The notes under the pieces were generated by a model that was not told the origin of the DNA, searched no databases, and saw only the letters and a program-made list of their open reading frames with translations. From Brasenia schreberi (lineage: Eukaryota; Streptophyta; Magnoliopsida; Nymphaeales; Cabombaceae), in contig JAYKKT010000036.1 in NCBI GenBank assembly GCA_036023115.1, positions 4,427,501 to 4,491,500 of the forward strand: 64,000 nt of DNA, in the 5' to 3' direction. Positions 48,390 to 60,317 of this stretch are shown in pieces. The position numbers were made by a program, and so were the translations under genes. Position 1 is the first letter of the stretch, and each line of letters starts with the position of its first letter.

Positions 48390-49375
48390 CATACCTGCAT
48401 GAAGAATGATGTATCATACTACCTAGTTAGACTCGAACAAATAAGATGCAACTAACTGATAGAATTTGTCAAAATAAATCAATATGTCCTCTTAATATAT
48501 TACTTTATGTACAACTCATTACACTCATAAGGGTATAGTAGTAAGATGCCAAAGTGTTCAAAATTAAAATAATTTTAACATTATGCTTCTAAAGTAGTGA
48601 TATGTAGCTTATACTATACTTTATATGCATGGAGCTTTGTAGGTCTACGTAATGAAGGGTCTTATCACTGCAATTAAGATGCTTTGATGATAACTGAACT
48701 ATCATATAAGGTTCTACAACATCTACATGACAAATATATGAGTGATATTTAGACAACTTATGTGCATTACAATCAAAGTATTTTACATGACTATATAGTT
48801 GTGAGTCAATATGTATTATACAAAATAAAATATAAGAATGTATAATATACAAAGTTATGTTTAATTAAAATATTAAGAACATAGTTGCTATTTCGCAAAA
48901 TACATGTTTTTCGTCATCAAATCCAATAGCTTACAATATTTAATAAGATGATCAATAGGAGATTGCTTGTGACAGAGATCTTTCATCTATCGGATTACTC
49001 ATGGTTCTCCATCTAGCCATTTTGATCGCATACTAACTCTAAAAGTTGGAAAATACTGATAAATTCATATCTATAATTAAAACATATAACTTATTAAATT
49101 TTGAAAATTGATTATATAAAAGATTAGTATAACAAGAAACACTAGTATAGGTTCTTATGTTAAGCAAAAAAGTATGTCTACTAAGTTATTGTGCTTGTGT
49201 CCGTGATGTATTTCCTAATTGTATATAAATAGGCTAATATTATTGCACTCTATCATAATTGTTAACCCTCTAAAATAATGTAATAGATGCATGATCGTTA
49301 TTGGTACTCTATTTCAAAACTTGTCTTCATATAATGTATAACCTAATTAATACAATAAATATAATAAAGCCTTAT
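48390..49375. other. AT-rich intergenic, no gene
   Basis: No recognisable coding sequence. Confidence 0.45.
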
Positions 49376-49379
49376 ATTC

Positions 49380-49700
49380 GTTAGTGACTCCTCCACTTCA
49401 AAAATTAGTTTGGAGCACCTCATACTTAATGACCTCGGACTTAATGTCTAAAACTACTTCATTGAAGATCATCACTAACAAATCACCCAAAATATCTTCA
49501 TTGCTTATAGTGTTCATCTCATTTGTCAAAATAAAAAGTTGTCACTCCACATAAAGACAAAGTATCTCGTGAACAGCATAAAGTGTAATAGTCATCTCAC
49601 CCATGACATGTGGAAGTTGTTTGCATATAGTTGTCAATGTTTGATAAAAACAGTCAACAATGCATAGTCTATCACTTCATAAATCAAATCCATTTACCTA
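49380..49700 (-). pseudogene. Plant mobile domain (PMD/MAIN-type) remnant
   Basis: On the minus strand about 49640-49540 reads ICKQLPHVMGEMTITLYAVH then EILCLYVE. This resembles the FHLPxGEMTITLxDVxxLLGLPV block of the plant mobile domain found in transposon-derived proteins. A stop follows directly and flanking sequence is decayed. Only this block is diagnostic, so the call is tentative. Confidence 0.5.
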
Positions 49701-49704
49701 ATCA

Positions 49705-50748
49705 ACGTATTTCTATACGTAATCAATCTGAACCCAATTATCAGGCCTCACATTCATTCACTTCCTTAGCCAAACTATCAATAATATATCTAATGTGGGT
49801 TATTACCACTTTTCGTGTTGTTTGCGTTAGTATTGATATCGAATATAAAATTATCTAAAGTTAGAAATTAATTATTTCTCCCAAATCTTATGAACAATAT
49901 GACCTTCTAAGCCATGGAGTAATCGTGCCATAGCAAGAGATTCATGATCCTTACTTTGTATAATATCAATCTCAATATTTGAAGTTGATGTATCTTCTTC
50001 ATAATGTAAAGTATCAACTTCTTTTTCACTTCATTGTTGTCTGCTTCATTGTTGTCGAGAACATCCTTCATATGATACAATGTTGCGTTTTGTAATTGAC
50101 ACTGTGACGTTAGATCCTTTTACACGTTCCTATGAGTTATATCTATATAACAAAAATAAATTTATGATACCATATCGAAACAACCAAAACATGATCCGAA
50201 CACATCTCCCAAACATAAAAGACTCGCTTAGGGTGTAAAGAGACTCACCCCAAGTACATTCCTTACCAAGAGTGACCCACACTCCAAGTGCATCTCCAAC
50301 TCAAAAACTCATCAACAAAAAACCATTAAACAATCACTTAAAACAACTAAAACTCAAAAATCAAACCAAATCAACACCATGACCCAATAAATCGACAAAT
50401 GCTCATTTGAATCAACCGTTCTTATCCTTTTTTTCTTCTTTATCCTCTATCTCTTCTTTATTTCAATTTCTTTTTGTTCTATCAATTTCAATTAGTTTCC
50501 GAGTAGACGAAAAAATGAGAAAAATAAGTGCAATTTTCTAGTTCGTGTTAGAGAAGAGAGGACTAGGTTATTGTGTATAAAATGATATTTTAATAAATAC
50601 AAAAACGTTCTTAGTTATTTTGAAAACTTAGAGTAAAAAAAGTGTGTAGAGAGTAAAAGAGATGTATCAATCATGATTTAAAACTCATTGATTCATATTT
50701 TGAAAGATGTTTTGGACATATGAGTGTGTGCCTCTCTCTTTCTCTCTC

Positions 50749-50781
<33 letters not shown>

Positions 50782-51270
50782 GTATATATATATAAAGAGA
50801 AGGAATTAATATATAATGTTTATTTTGAACATGTCTGACCATTTTTACCACTTTCTCTCTTTATATATATACTCTCGTTGAGAGCCGAAAATCACGTCCC
50901 CACTTCTGCTGACAAGAATATATGAAAGGTTCATTTTGAGCAACAAACCCCTGCAGCAGTTTCCATGTCCAATACAAGCAGAGATACGGCTGTGTATCGC
51001 CCATATACACAGATTTTAGGATTCCTCTATTTCTAATTCACAGACTCAACGTCATATTTAAAGGACAAACCAACCCTTACTACAAACGTACAAAACTATC
51101 ACTATTCGCCACCCCCAAAAAGGAAAGATAAAAGATATACCCGTCTTTCATACACGAAACCACTAACACGAAAAGGAAACAAAAGGCAAGAAAAGGAGAA
51201 GGTACACTTCGAATTTACAAAACAGGCGACCGAAGGCGTTCTCCCAGAGAGGTTACATGAGACGCACAGC
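49705..51270. other. Intergenic / 3' flank of the MATE gene
   Basis: A TA-rich SSR with TGTA interruptions at about 50749-50793. No gene seen. 51000-51270 should contain the 3' UTR of the minus-strand MATE gene. Confidence 0.45.
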
Positions 51271-51271
51271 T

Positions 51272-52825
51272 TTACCGTATTATTAAAGACTGACGCTCCA
51301 TGTCATCGCCACTATCACGATCACCATCATCGCCACCAACCGCCAACTCACCACCACAATGTTGGCGAGACAATTGGATGCCGGTGAGCTTCCGGGCTCT
51401 TTCGGCCTCACCGAGCCAATCGGTCCGGAGCACCACCCCAAGCACGCAAACCACGCACCCGACTTGCGCCGCTAGCAGCCCGCACCACAACCCCCTGAAC
51501 CCGACACCCGACCAGAAGGCCAAGCCCACTGCCACCGGCATCCCTAGAAGGTAGAATGCCAGCAGATTGATCCTCGCTCCGACCGACGGACGCGCCGTCC
51601 CGCGAAGAACGCCGCAGCCAGTCGTCTGTGGGCAGTTCCCGAGCTCGCAGACACCGATCAAGGGAAGCACCGAGCAGGCCAGTGCCACCACCTCCTCGTC
51701 GTCGGTGAAGAACCGCACCCACCTCTCTCTGACCGCTACTGTCCAAGCCAAATTCACAACCCCTGCTGCTGCAGCGCAGCCGAGAGCCACCATAGTCGCC
51801 ATTTTCGCCCGGTCCGGCCGACTGGCACCGAGCTCGTTTCCGACACGAGTGGAGACACAGGCAGCGAGTGCCATTGGCAGACTGTACATCATACTCGTCG
51901 TCTGAATAACGATAGACGTCGTTCCGACCGCCACTTTCGGCTGAGGCAAGTATCCGGCGACCAACGTAATCAATTCATACCACCACCACTCTAAACAAAT
52001 ACCCAGGCAACTCGGGATTACTAACTTTAGCAACGGCCACCATTGCCGGAAATCAAATGCTGCCAGTGACCACCCTGTCCAAGCGACTCTCCGGCCGCCG
52101 TAGAGGTATAAGTACGCGCTGAGCCCGAACGCCATATTGAAATTGGTGAGCACAGAGGCCGCAGCGACGCCAGGGACACCAAGCTTGAATACGAATACAA
52201 ACAGGATATTCAGGGGGACGTGGAGAAGCACGGCGACACCGGAGCAGACCATGAGCGGTGTAGTGATCTTCTGCGACCGGAGATAGACGCGGAGCGGCTG
52301 GAAAACGGAGTTCGTTACGAGGTCCGGCAGCGAACAAAGAGCGTACGTCGCCGCAACGGCGGTAATGGCTGGGTCTTGGCCAAGCGCGGTGAGTAGTCGG
52401 CCGAGATTCGCCCAGAGAACGCTGATGGGCAATGCAGCAGTAAGAAGAATAAGTATAGTTCTTTGCAAAGACAGAGTAACGAGTTCCCAATTCTTCGAAC
52501 CAAAAGCCTGGCTGCAAATCGGCTCCATGCCGGACGCCAATCCGAAGAGGATCGAATACCCCGTGATATTAGTAAAGCCTACGGAAAGCGCCCCGCCGGA
52601 GAGCTCGAGACTACCCAAGCGACCAAGGCAAGCGACAGAGATGGTCGACCGGGCGAAGACAGCGAGATTCAGCAGCGTTATCGGGGTAACCATGCGCCAT
52701 AACTCGCTCAACTCGTTGGCTACTCGCCGGATGAGCTCTCCTTTCACCGATTCTGGGAACAGAACCATGATGGTGCTCAACAGCCTTGTTAACGTCCCAT
52801 GAACGTCTTGTGCGCCTGCTGTCAT
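51272..52825 (-). CDS. MATE efflux transporter (DETOXIFICATION 48-56 type), single exon
   Basis: A 517-residue multidrug and toxic compound extrusion protein, expected to have 12 membrane segments and to exchange organic substrates for protons or sodium ions. Visible landmarks: ITLLNLAVFARSTISVACLG (49-68, helix 1), SGMEPICSQAFGSKNWELV (98-116, the EPICxQAFG signature), LPDLVTNSVFQPLRVYLRSQ (166-185), CLEWWWYELITLVAGYLPQP (277-296, typical of the plant DTX48-56 group) and STRVGNELGASRPDRA (325-340). The length (about 500) and lack of introns match that clade, whose Arabidopsis members affect organ initiation, hormone or iron handling and senescence. The substrate cannot be read from sequence. 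The polar C-terminal 50 residues are probably cytosolic. The ATG at 52825 precedes helix 1 by the usual distance. GC-rich against the AT-rich surroundings; overlapping open frames in other frames result from that. Confidence 0.96.
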   Translation of the reverse strand: MTAGAQDVHGTLTRLLSTIMVLFPESVKGELIRRVANELSELWRMVTPITLLNLAVFARSTISVACLGRLGSLELSGGALSVGFTNITGYSILFGLASGMEPICSQAFGSKNWELVTLSLQRTILILLTAALPISVLWANLGRLLTALGQDPAITAVAATYALCSLPDLVTNSVFQPLRVYLRSQKITTPLMVCSGVAVLLHVPLNILFVFVFKLGVPGVAAASVLTNFNMAFGLSAYLYLYGGRRVAWTGWSLAAFDFRQWWPLLKLVIPSCLGICLEWWWYELITLVAGYLPQPKVAVGTTSIVIQTTSMMYSLPMALAACVSTRVGNELGASRPDRAKMATMVALGCAAAAGVVNLAWTVAVRERWVRFFTDDEEVVALACSVLPLIGVCELGNCPQTTGCGVLRGTARPSVGARINLLAFYLLGMPVAVGLAFWSGVGFRGLWCGLLAAQVGCVVCVLGVVLRTDWLGEAERARKLTGIQLSRQHCGGELAVGGDDGDRDSGDDMERQSLIIR

Positions 52826-52871
52826 ATTGCAAATACAGAGTTTTCAAACGAGAAGAACAATGAATTTTCAG

Positions 52872-52889
52872 AGAGAGAGAGAGAGAGAG
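52872..52889. repeat. GA microsatellite in the MATE 5' leader
   Basis: An AG/GA run about 50 bases upstream of the start codon (CT-rich in the transcript sense), common in plant 5' UTRs. Confidence 0.8.
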
Positions 52890-53153
52890 ATGGGTATGTC
52901 TGCTTTAAGACGAACGAAGTTGAGAGGACGAAGGTTAGACAGGGAACGTGAACGTGTGCAGATTTGTTTTTGCTGTCATTTCCTTAAGCCTCAAAAGTCT
53001 TTCTTTTGAATGAGGTTTCTGACTCCTTTTTTCTCTCTCTCTTTGTTTCCTTCGTCATTTCGATGACCAAACAGACAAAGAAGACGAGAGCTTCGATGAA
53101 GAAAGGCAAACACACTGGTCATTGACTTGACAAACCATCGATGGGTTTTGGGG

Positions 53154-53162
53154 TTTATATAA
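53154..53162 (-). promoter_or_regulatory. Candidate TATA box of the MATE gene
   Basis: On the minus strand the sequence reads CCTTATATAAACCCC, a good plant TATA match, about 330 bases upstream of the ATG. It would give a 5' UTR of about 290 bases that includes the CT-rich tract. Confidence 0.55.
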
Positions 53163-53199
53163 GGTTTGAAGGCGGTGGGTTGGGTGGGGAGTATGGGTT

Positions 53200-53625
53200 T
53201 GGCTTGTTTTTCAACCATGGTTAGTTTTTTCTTTTTGTTTGAGGGAACCATGATTAAGTAAAGCTTATTTACTTATTATTAAAAAAACATGGTTTGTAAA
53301 TGCAGTACCTCTGCCAAGGACGGCGGTGATCACATGTGAGAAGAGGAGCAGCAGGCATGCCGCGGTCACGTCAAGGCGGTTTTACAGTTGCCTGCGGCAC
53401 AGTCTGAAGGGATTTTTTTTCGTACTCATTTTAGGATAAAGAAGAATAAAGGGGCACCAAAGGCTGCTTGCCAAGATGCACTTGTCTCTTTGTGAAAAAC
53501 GAAAGTAATAAGGGTAATATAGTAATTTATCGTTTTAATTTTTATATTATTTAAATCATGACAAAATGAAAGAAAAAATATAGAAGTGAAGTAGAAAGAA
53601 TAACTGATACCCAAAGGTAAATAAT
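53200..53625. other. Upstream intergenic, no gene
   Basis: T-rich sequence at 53224-53240 and AT-rich DNA; no further promoter elements can be assigned. Confidence 0.4.
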
Positions 53626-53631
53626 TGTAGC

Positions 53632-53762
53632 ACCGAGAGTGTAGCTCAACGGTAAAGTGTTCTTGGTGTCATTGTTGGTAAAAAGTTCGACTCCCAGAAA
53701 GCGCATTATGTGATTGGGTGTATATTAGACTTCAACCTTTTCTTGAAAAAGAAAAAAGAGGT
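53632..53762 (+). mobile_element. tRNA-derived SINE candidate
   Basis: A-box-like TGTAGCTCAACGGT (about 53640-53653) and B-box-like AGTTCGACTCCC (about 53685-53696), then GGGTGTATATTAGACTTCAA and an A/G-rich end (TTGAAAAAGAAAAAAGAGG). The first part resembles a tRNA gene but the anticodon stem does not form and the body continues beyond tRNA length, so a SINE is more likely. Confidence 0.55.
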
Positions 53763-53764
53763 AA

Positions 53765-54950
53765 GCAATTGCATATGCAATATTTATCCCTTGAGTCGTT
53801 TATACTAAAATTATTTATCATGTAAATATGATTATTTCTCTTATTCTAAAACTATATGTATAGGGCTCATAAATGAACTGAGTAACTTGATAAGAGCTCG
53901 ACTCATTTATGAGCTCGACTCATTTATGCTCATGTTCATCCTTTACTTTTATAAGAAACGATAATAATTAGAGTTTTTTTAAAATGGTACTTATGCTCTC
54001 AAAAGTAAGAAATGAGAATGAATATACATGTGTCTAAAGTTGCAAGTTGTAGCTTATGAAGACGCTTGTATTAAGGTACTTACGATGAGGAAAAAGTTCC
54101 CTTTTTTACCTTTTATTTAGGTGAACAAAAGCAATTTGTATTTCAAGTATTTAAGAAAATCTCCAAAGCAAGGCTATTCGGCTGTTAGCTCAGTTTATTT
54201 GTATAGAAAACAAGTGCGGGTTCGGTTCACCAGCCCTAGTAATCATAACCAACCCGAACCAATGACTCACCACTCTTTGGATGTCACATTCTCTCTAGTG
54301 TCTTTGTGGTAGCATCACTTGTTAGGCAGGATTTGATTTGGTTTCTTCTCTTTTAAAACTTTTATGTCCATGTAAGAGCAAATTCGAGAAGATCTTATTG
54401 TTAGAAATTTAAGTGACTTATTTGGGTATGAATCTAGAAGCCTTTATATTTTCGTATCTTTTTCTTTTATGATATGGAAGTTAGTTTATATTCGTTTATG
54501 ATATTGAATAGAGATAGTTAATATGTGGGAAATCGCCGAAAATAGAATCAAGTTTGGATCTTTTGGGCCTATACCCGACCCCATACATGAAGGGGGGTTG
54601 GGGACAATGTTAGTATATACAAATACCCGGTATCATACCCGAACCTCAATTTTGTACCCGTTACGCATTCCGTTACCCTTAAGAATAGGAACACCTCCTA
54701 TATCCAATTCCAAGTATAATGACAAATAAAAGTGATTTTTTTTGTCAAAATTCATTTGTTTCTAAATCTAATTCAAATATCTGAAATATGATAAGGTTAG
54801 ATAAATTGAAATTTGAAAATTTCAATCTCTCTTGTTGTCTCACACAACATGCTCGTGTGTGCATGCATGCACCCACACACACGTGTGTGTATTTATATAG
54901 TTTGGCTTAGGTACTTCTTATCCCGTTCCTCCTATATACCATGTCCAAGA
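53765..54950. other. Intergenic; possible second tRNA-like sequence near 54180
   Basis: 54178-54233 has GGCTG ... CAGCC complementary ends with TTAGCTCAGTTTA and GGGTTCGGTTCACC inside, resembling tRNA A and B boxes, but T and anticodon arms do not pair. No protein gene seen. Confidence 0.35.
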
Positions 54951-54956
54951 TATGTG

Positions 54957-55290
54957 TAGACATGACTGTTTCCAAACCGGCTCAACGGTTCCAACTGGAA
55001 CTCAACCGGACCAAGAACCAGCTAAAACTAGAACTGCTAAAACCAAAAGGAGAATCAGGCACAAAACCAGGGACCACTAGGTTTGGTTCCGGTTTCACCT
55101 TTCATGAACCCAGAACGGCCCGAAACCATAACCGGTGATTCCAGTATGAGAATTGGGTGGTCTCGAAACCGAGGATCAAACTGTCGGTTCTAACCGGAAT
55201 CACCCCCATATGGTTCCTTAATCGGTTCCACACTCGAACCAGACTCTCCCCCGAGCTGGTTCGCAACTTAACCATAACTTGCCATATCTA
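54957..55290. mobile_element. hAT-like non-autonomous element, 334 bp
   Basis: Starts TAGACATGACTGTTTCC and ends with the complement of TAGATATGGCAAGTTATGG. Rich in CCGGTT/AACCGG and GGTTCC throughout. Same terminal pattern as the elements at 17491 and 43586. Flanking 8-mers match poorly. Confidence 0.55.
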
Positions 55291-55299
55291 GTTATATAA

Positions 55300-56900
55300 G
55301 TTTTCTTGCCCCATTAAGGTTAGATTGGGTCGGGTCCGATAAGTCAGGCCAATATTGCCGTCTCTAGATATACTCTTCCTTGCTAATGTTGCTAGTTATT
55401 CATTCGGATTAGGGCACGGAAGACCAGTTCCAATGGTTCATGCTAACAGGAGTTTATTTCGGATCAAACTGTACTTACTCAAATCCTGATGCACTCATAT
55501 CGACGGCTGTGTTTCAATTTAGTACATGCTCACCAACATTGCGTACCATTGCTTCTCCTTCTTCTTCTTTTTTATGTGTATTGGGATCTGAGTCCGCGCT
55601 CATTTGATGTATGATTATCCTTTTCTTTTCGGAGGCCGGAGCCGGAGCCGTGTCCCGAGGGTCGAAGTGACTCCAATCATCATGCGAGTCGAGAGCCTTG
55701 CCAAGTGAGCTAACACTAGGAGTGCATTTGATGTGTGATGATTGTCACCATAAGAGAGAGAAAGAAGTAGGGATAGCAATTTCGTGTTCTGGGTCGTGAC
55801 TTATCATGCTGAATTATGTTTGGGTCGGGAACATATAAAGTCCCAACCCAACCCAGTTCTTTTAATGGTATTTTAGGTGGACACATAAACTTTTCAGGTG
55901 ATGTCGATGTGTGTTATTTGCGCAATTTTGTATTTTGGCTTATGGTCATGTCTTATCATTTCATCCTTGTGTCAAAAACTTATCAACCCAAATATGACCC
56001 GATTATTTTTGTTTACTTCACATGGACACAAGCATAAACTTTTAGTTGTAATGTGTGTACACATGTGCATGCACACACGCACTCATATGTGAGTGTGGTG
56101 CTGTGGGAGATCAAGCATATGATGTTAAGGGTGACGATTTTGTGATTTATGTTCATATCGTATTTATTCCAAAACAGGTCTAGCGGAGCACAAACTGACC
56201 TTTCTTCATGTTAACTCAAGTGGACACGGACAGAATTTTCGGCCTGTTTCTGTGTCGGGGTGCTGAATATTTTGTGACTCAAGATATGTTTGTATCATGT
56301 CATTTCATGTTCGTTCCTAAAACAGGTAAAGCAGAACACAAACTGGTCTCTGACGTCACTTCAAGTGAACACAAACAGGAAGTTTCTTGGGGATACTTTC
56401 GTGTTGGACTTTTGTGTTAGAATTATCCACAATTCTTCTTTTCGTATTGTTTCATGCCATTTTATGTTTACGTTCAAATGTGTTAACTTGGAAACGACCC
56501 CATTATCTGCGTGTCAGTTCTGGTCGATCTGAATGCAGACTTTCACGATCGTGTTTCTTTTTGGGTTCTCATGATGTTTGAAGTTGTTACTTCTAAACGG
56601 TTCGCGTTTAGTGATTTGAAGGATCAAATGCAAAGGGTTTGCGACGCTTCTAAAGGGTGATTTGAGGGATCAAAACAGTGATCAAATGCAAATTGTTGGT
56701 GATGTGAAGGACCAACAGGAACAGCAAACGAGTCAAGCGATTCGCCGCTAGGCTCAAGTCGTGATTTTTTTTAGCTTGTTCCGGTTTATTTCGTCGAAAT
56801 AATGTGCCAAATATAAAATTTAGCATGTTAAAACTAAGCAAGAGTTTATTTTGTAATACAGGGTTGTGTTGAAGGTTCCTTTTTAACTTTTATTTTGTTT
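55300..56900. other. Intergenic, repetitive vocabulary, no gene
   Basis: 55768-56500 begins TAGGGATAGCAATTTCGTGT and repeats words such as TGTCATTTCATGTTCGTTCC, CAGAACACAAACTGG and AAGTGAACACAAACAGG, like a decayed DNA-transposon end related to 27777-28200. A near-repeat (GATTTGAAGGATCAAATGCA) occurs at 56612 and again in diverged form near 56658-56690. Open frames have no domain. Confidence 0.45.
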
Positions 56901-56904
56901 TTCT

Positions 56905-58887
56905 ATTAAAAATCATAGATACAACAACAACAACAACAACAACTAAGCCTTTCCCATACTAGACAGGGTCGGCTAAATGGATTCTTTGTTTCCACAGATC
57001 TCTATCGTGTGCCATGTTAGCAGTTAACTCCCAATAAGCTAGATCATTCTTTATTGTTTCTTTCCAACACTTTTGTGGTCGTCCTCTACCTCTTTTAATA
57101 CTTTCCAAATTTAGTTTTTCTAACCTTCTTACAGGTTCTTCTTTTGATCTTCTTTCTATATGTCCAAACCATCTTAAACGATGTTCTCTCATTTTATCCT
57201 CTATTGGTGTCACTCCTACTTTGTTTCTAATAACCTCATTATGTATACGGTCTTTTCTTGTATGACCACTCATCCATCTCAACATCTTCATTTCTGTCAC
57301 AGACATCTTTTGTACATGTTGATGATTAACTGCCCAACATTCAGAACCATAAAACATGGCAGGCCTAACTGCTGCTCTATAATATTTACCTTTTAATTTT
57401 AATGATATCTTCTTATCACAAAGAATACCTGATGCTCCTCTCCATTTTAACCAACCAGCATTAATTCTATGTGTAACATCTCCATCAATTCTTCCATCAC
57501 TTTAAAAAATTGACCCTAGGGATTTAAAACTTTTCTTTTGGGGAATGCAATGTGTGCCAATTTTAATTTATATGTCCTCTGAAGTAGCCAAATGATCAAA
57601 CTTACATACCATATATTCTGTCTTTGTTCTACTAAGTCGGAGGCCTTTGTTTTCTAATGTTTCTCTCCATAGTTCCAATTTTCTATTAACTTTTTCCTTA
57701 GACTCCTCCACTAATACAATGTCATCTGCAAATAACATACACCAAGGTACTTCATCTTGAATATGTTTTGTTAACTCATCCATCACCATTATAAATAAGT
57801 ATGGACTTAAAGTTGATCCTTGATGTAACCCAATATTAACTTCAAAGAAGTCTGTCGTTCCTTCATAAGTCCTCACACATGTTTTTGCACCATCATACAT
57901 GTCTCTTATAAGGTTAATATATGTCAATGGGATACATCTTTTTTCCAAAGTTCTCCAAAGAACCTCCCTCGGTACCCTATCATAAGCTTTTTCTAGATCA
58001 ATAAATATCATGTGAAGGTCTTTCTTTTTTGCTCTAAAATGTTCCATAAGACGTCTCAAAAGGTGAATTGCTTCAATAGTATATCTACCTGGCATAAATC
58101 CAAATTGGTTCTCTGTTGTACTTGATACTTGTCTTAACCTACGTTTGATAATTCTTTCCCATAATTCATAGTATGACTCATTAACTTGATACCTCGATAA
58201 TTCGCACAATTTTGAATGTCTCCCTTGTTCTTATATACAGGTATAAGTGTAGTTGCTCTCCATTCCTCGGGCATCTTTTGGTTTTTCCATATTTCATTAA
58301 ATAGTCTTGTGAGCCAAGTGATTCCTATTTCTCCTAGTATTTTCTAAACTTCTATAGGAATATTATCTGGTCCTACCGATTTACCACTCTTCATATGTTT
58401 AAGGGCCTCTTTGACTTCATTCTTTTGAATACGTCGATAGAAATTGTGATTTATATACTTTTCTAACTTCGCTAAATCTCCTAAACTAATACTAACATCT
58501 TTATTTTCATTAAAAAGATTATAAAAATAGTTTTTCCATCTATTTCTTATATCATCATTTGCCACTAGAATTTTTTCATCCTCGTCTTTTATGCATCTAA
58601 CATAATTAAGATCTTTAGTTTTCTTATCTCTAGCCCTAGCTATCCTAAAAATATCTTTCACCCTCTTTTGAGTTGAGTTTTTTATATAAGTCCTCCCAAA
58701 TCTTAGCTTTTGCTTCACTAACGGCCTTTTTCGCTTCCTTCTTTGCTTTCTTATAAGCTTCTAAAGTTTCACTAGTTTTCTTAGCATAATGTAATTTGTA
58801 ACATGCCCTCTTTGCCTTGATTTTATCACTCCACCACCAAGCTTCTTTTTGTGCCGGTACACCTCCCTTAATTAAAAATCATAGATA
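56905..58887 (-). mobile_element. RTE LINE, best-preserved copy, perfect 17-bp target duplication
   Basis: The insert 56922-58870 has its CAA-repeat tail at the left and reads on the minus strand. It holds part of the linker (58718-58344; RIARARDKKTKDLNYVRCIK, HMKSGKSVGPDNIPIEV), reverse transcriptase (58209-57568) and the C-terminal segment (57357-56959). RT landmarks are [57 protein letters not shown] and the intact catalytic [28 protein letters not shown] flanks both ends identically (56905-56921, 58871-58887). The endonuclease is absent by 5' truncation, and a few stops or frameshifts separate the frames, so it cannot move on its own. Confidence 0.95.
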
Positions 58888-58889
58888 AT

Positions 58890-59309
58890 AAATTAAATGA
58901 ACAAACAAAACGAGCACAAACACAATTGAAGTCTAAGGACAAGAGCCTCAAACAACCCCAATTAGACGTGCTTCGCGGCACAAGAAGATAGATGGGTTCG
59001 AGTTGCACTATAAGTGTTTTTGTATAGCTTTATCGAGGCGGGGCGTCGTAAGCCTAGCTGGTTATTTTCTTGATAGAATTTTGAACCATAAAGAGCCTTC
59101 TCGCCCTTTAATAATTTTTTTTTTATGCATTTTCATTGAGGCTTTATGCAAGGGAGGATTAGGTAGTTATTAAGCACATACATTTTATTCTGCCTTCACA
59201 CACACACACACTTGCCTTTGTTAAAGTTGAAAGCATTAGTTTGCCATGAATTAGAAGGTGGAAAGAATATCAAAAGTTCGTTTCACTAAATCAGAAGGAA
59301 ATATTTGAT

Positions 59310-59353
<44 letters not shown>

Positions 59354-60245
59354 AGAAAGAGAGAAGATGTAATCCATTCTCAATACTCAATGACTCATTT
59401 TGCATGATACTGTCACCATCAAAACCACCTAAAAAACCTAAATAAAACCACAAACCCAAGTAAAGTTTGGGTTTTACTTCTTAAAGGTGACAAAGTCCCT
59501 CAATCCAAGTAAAGTTTCCTCAAGACAAACCATAACAACAACAACAACAATAACATAGTTCAGTTTCAATGCAAACCCAAGTGCAGCATATTATATGGCT
59601 CCTCTTTTCTACCAAGGCATACATATCTAAGAAAAGACCAGGTAACCTTTATTATTAACAAGTAAAACTGAAATGCGTGCATATGAAAACACTATCTTGA
59701 AGTTCCTTATAGGGTGGTCCATTTTATCTTTATAAATTAAACTTTAGCATTTTAAGAAGCCTGTTGCAACTCATCTTGGTGGATGTCCTTGTCACTGAAA
59801 AATAAAATAGAATAAATGAAGCATCATTGAGTACGTAAGTCAAGTAGATGCATTAGACACACACACAAAGACATCTTCACTACTGAAGTGGTTTTTTGTT
59901 TTAAATAATAGTCACTAAGATATTAAAATATAATCCACAAGAAATTTCTGGGTGTGAACTCATCTGATGCAATTGGCCACCCTTCAACTGGAGTGTAGCT
60001 TTTTCATCACTGAATTGATTCTTTAAATGGTTCTTTCACTGGTTGGACATATCGATAGGACCGTACTGTCTCTGTCCCCTTTTGGGGCTTCCCCCCAAGC
60101 AGCCAATGGCCCTCCCAAGAGTCACTGAACACTTTGCGTGCTGTTTGTTCTTCCCATTTATACATGAGAGAAAGGAAGCCGACAGAAACCAAATTTTCTC
60201 CATTGCTTTCCTATTCTGTTACTAAAGCGTGAACGCCTTTAGGAA
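58890..60245. other. Intergenic, SSRs, no gene
   Basis: A (CA)n(TA)n repeat at about 59312-59350, and CAACAACAACAATAACA near 59530. Open frames at 60007-60225 on both strands have no domain. Confidence 0.45.
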
Positions 60246-60248
60246 TCC

Positions 60249-60249
<1 letters not shown>

Positions 60250-60314
<65 letters not shown>
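60250..60314. repeat. (TA)n microsatellite, about 32 units
   Basis: A TA run followed by a short GA tract. Confidence 0.96.

Positions 60315-60317
<3 letters not shown>

Noticed and set aside
51408..51746. Several 70-150-residue open frames overlapping the MATE gene
   Set aside because: Shadows created by GC-rich codons of the MATE frame; Arg/Ser-rich with no domain.
54178..54233. A possible tRNA gene (complementary GGCTG/CAGCC ends)
   Set aside because: T and anticodon arms do not pair; at most a decayed tRNA-derived sequence.
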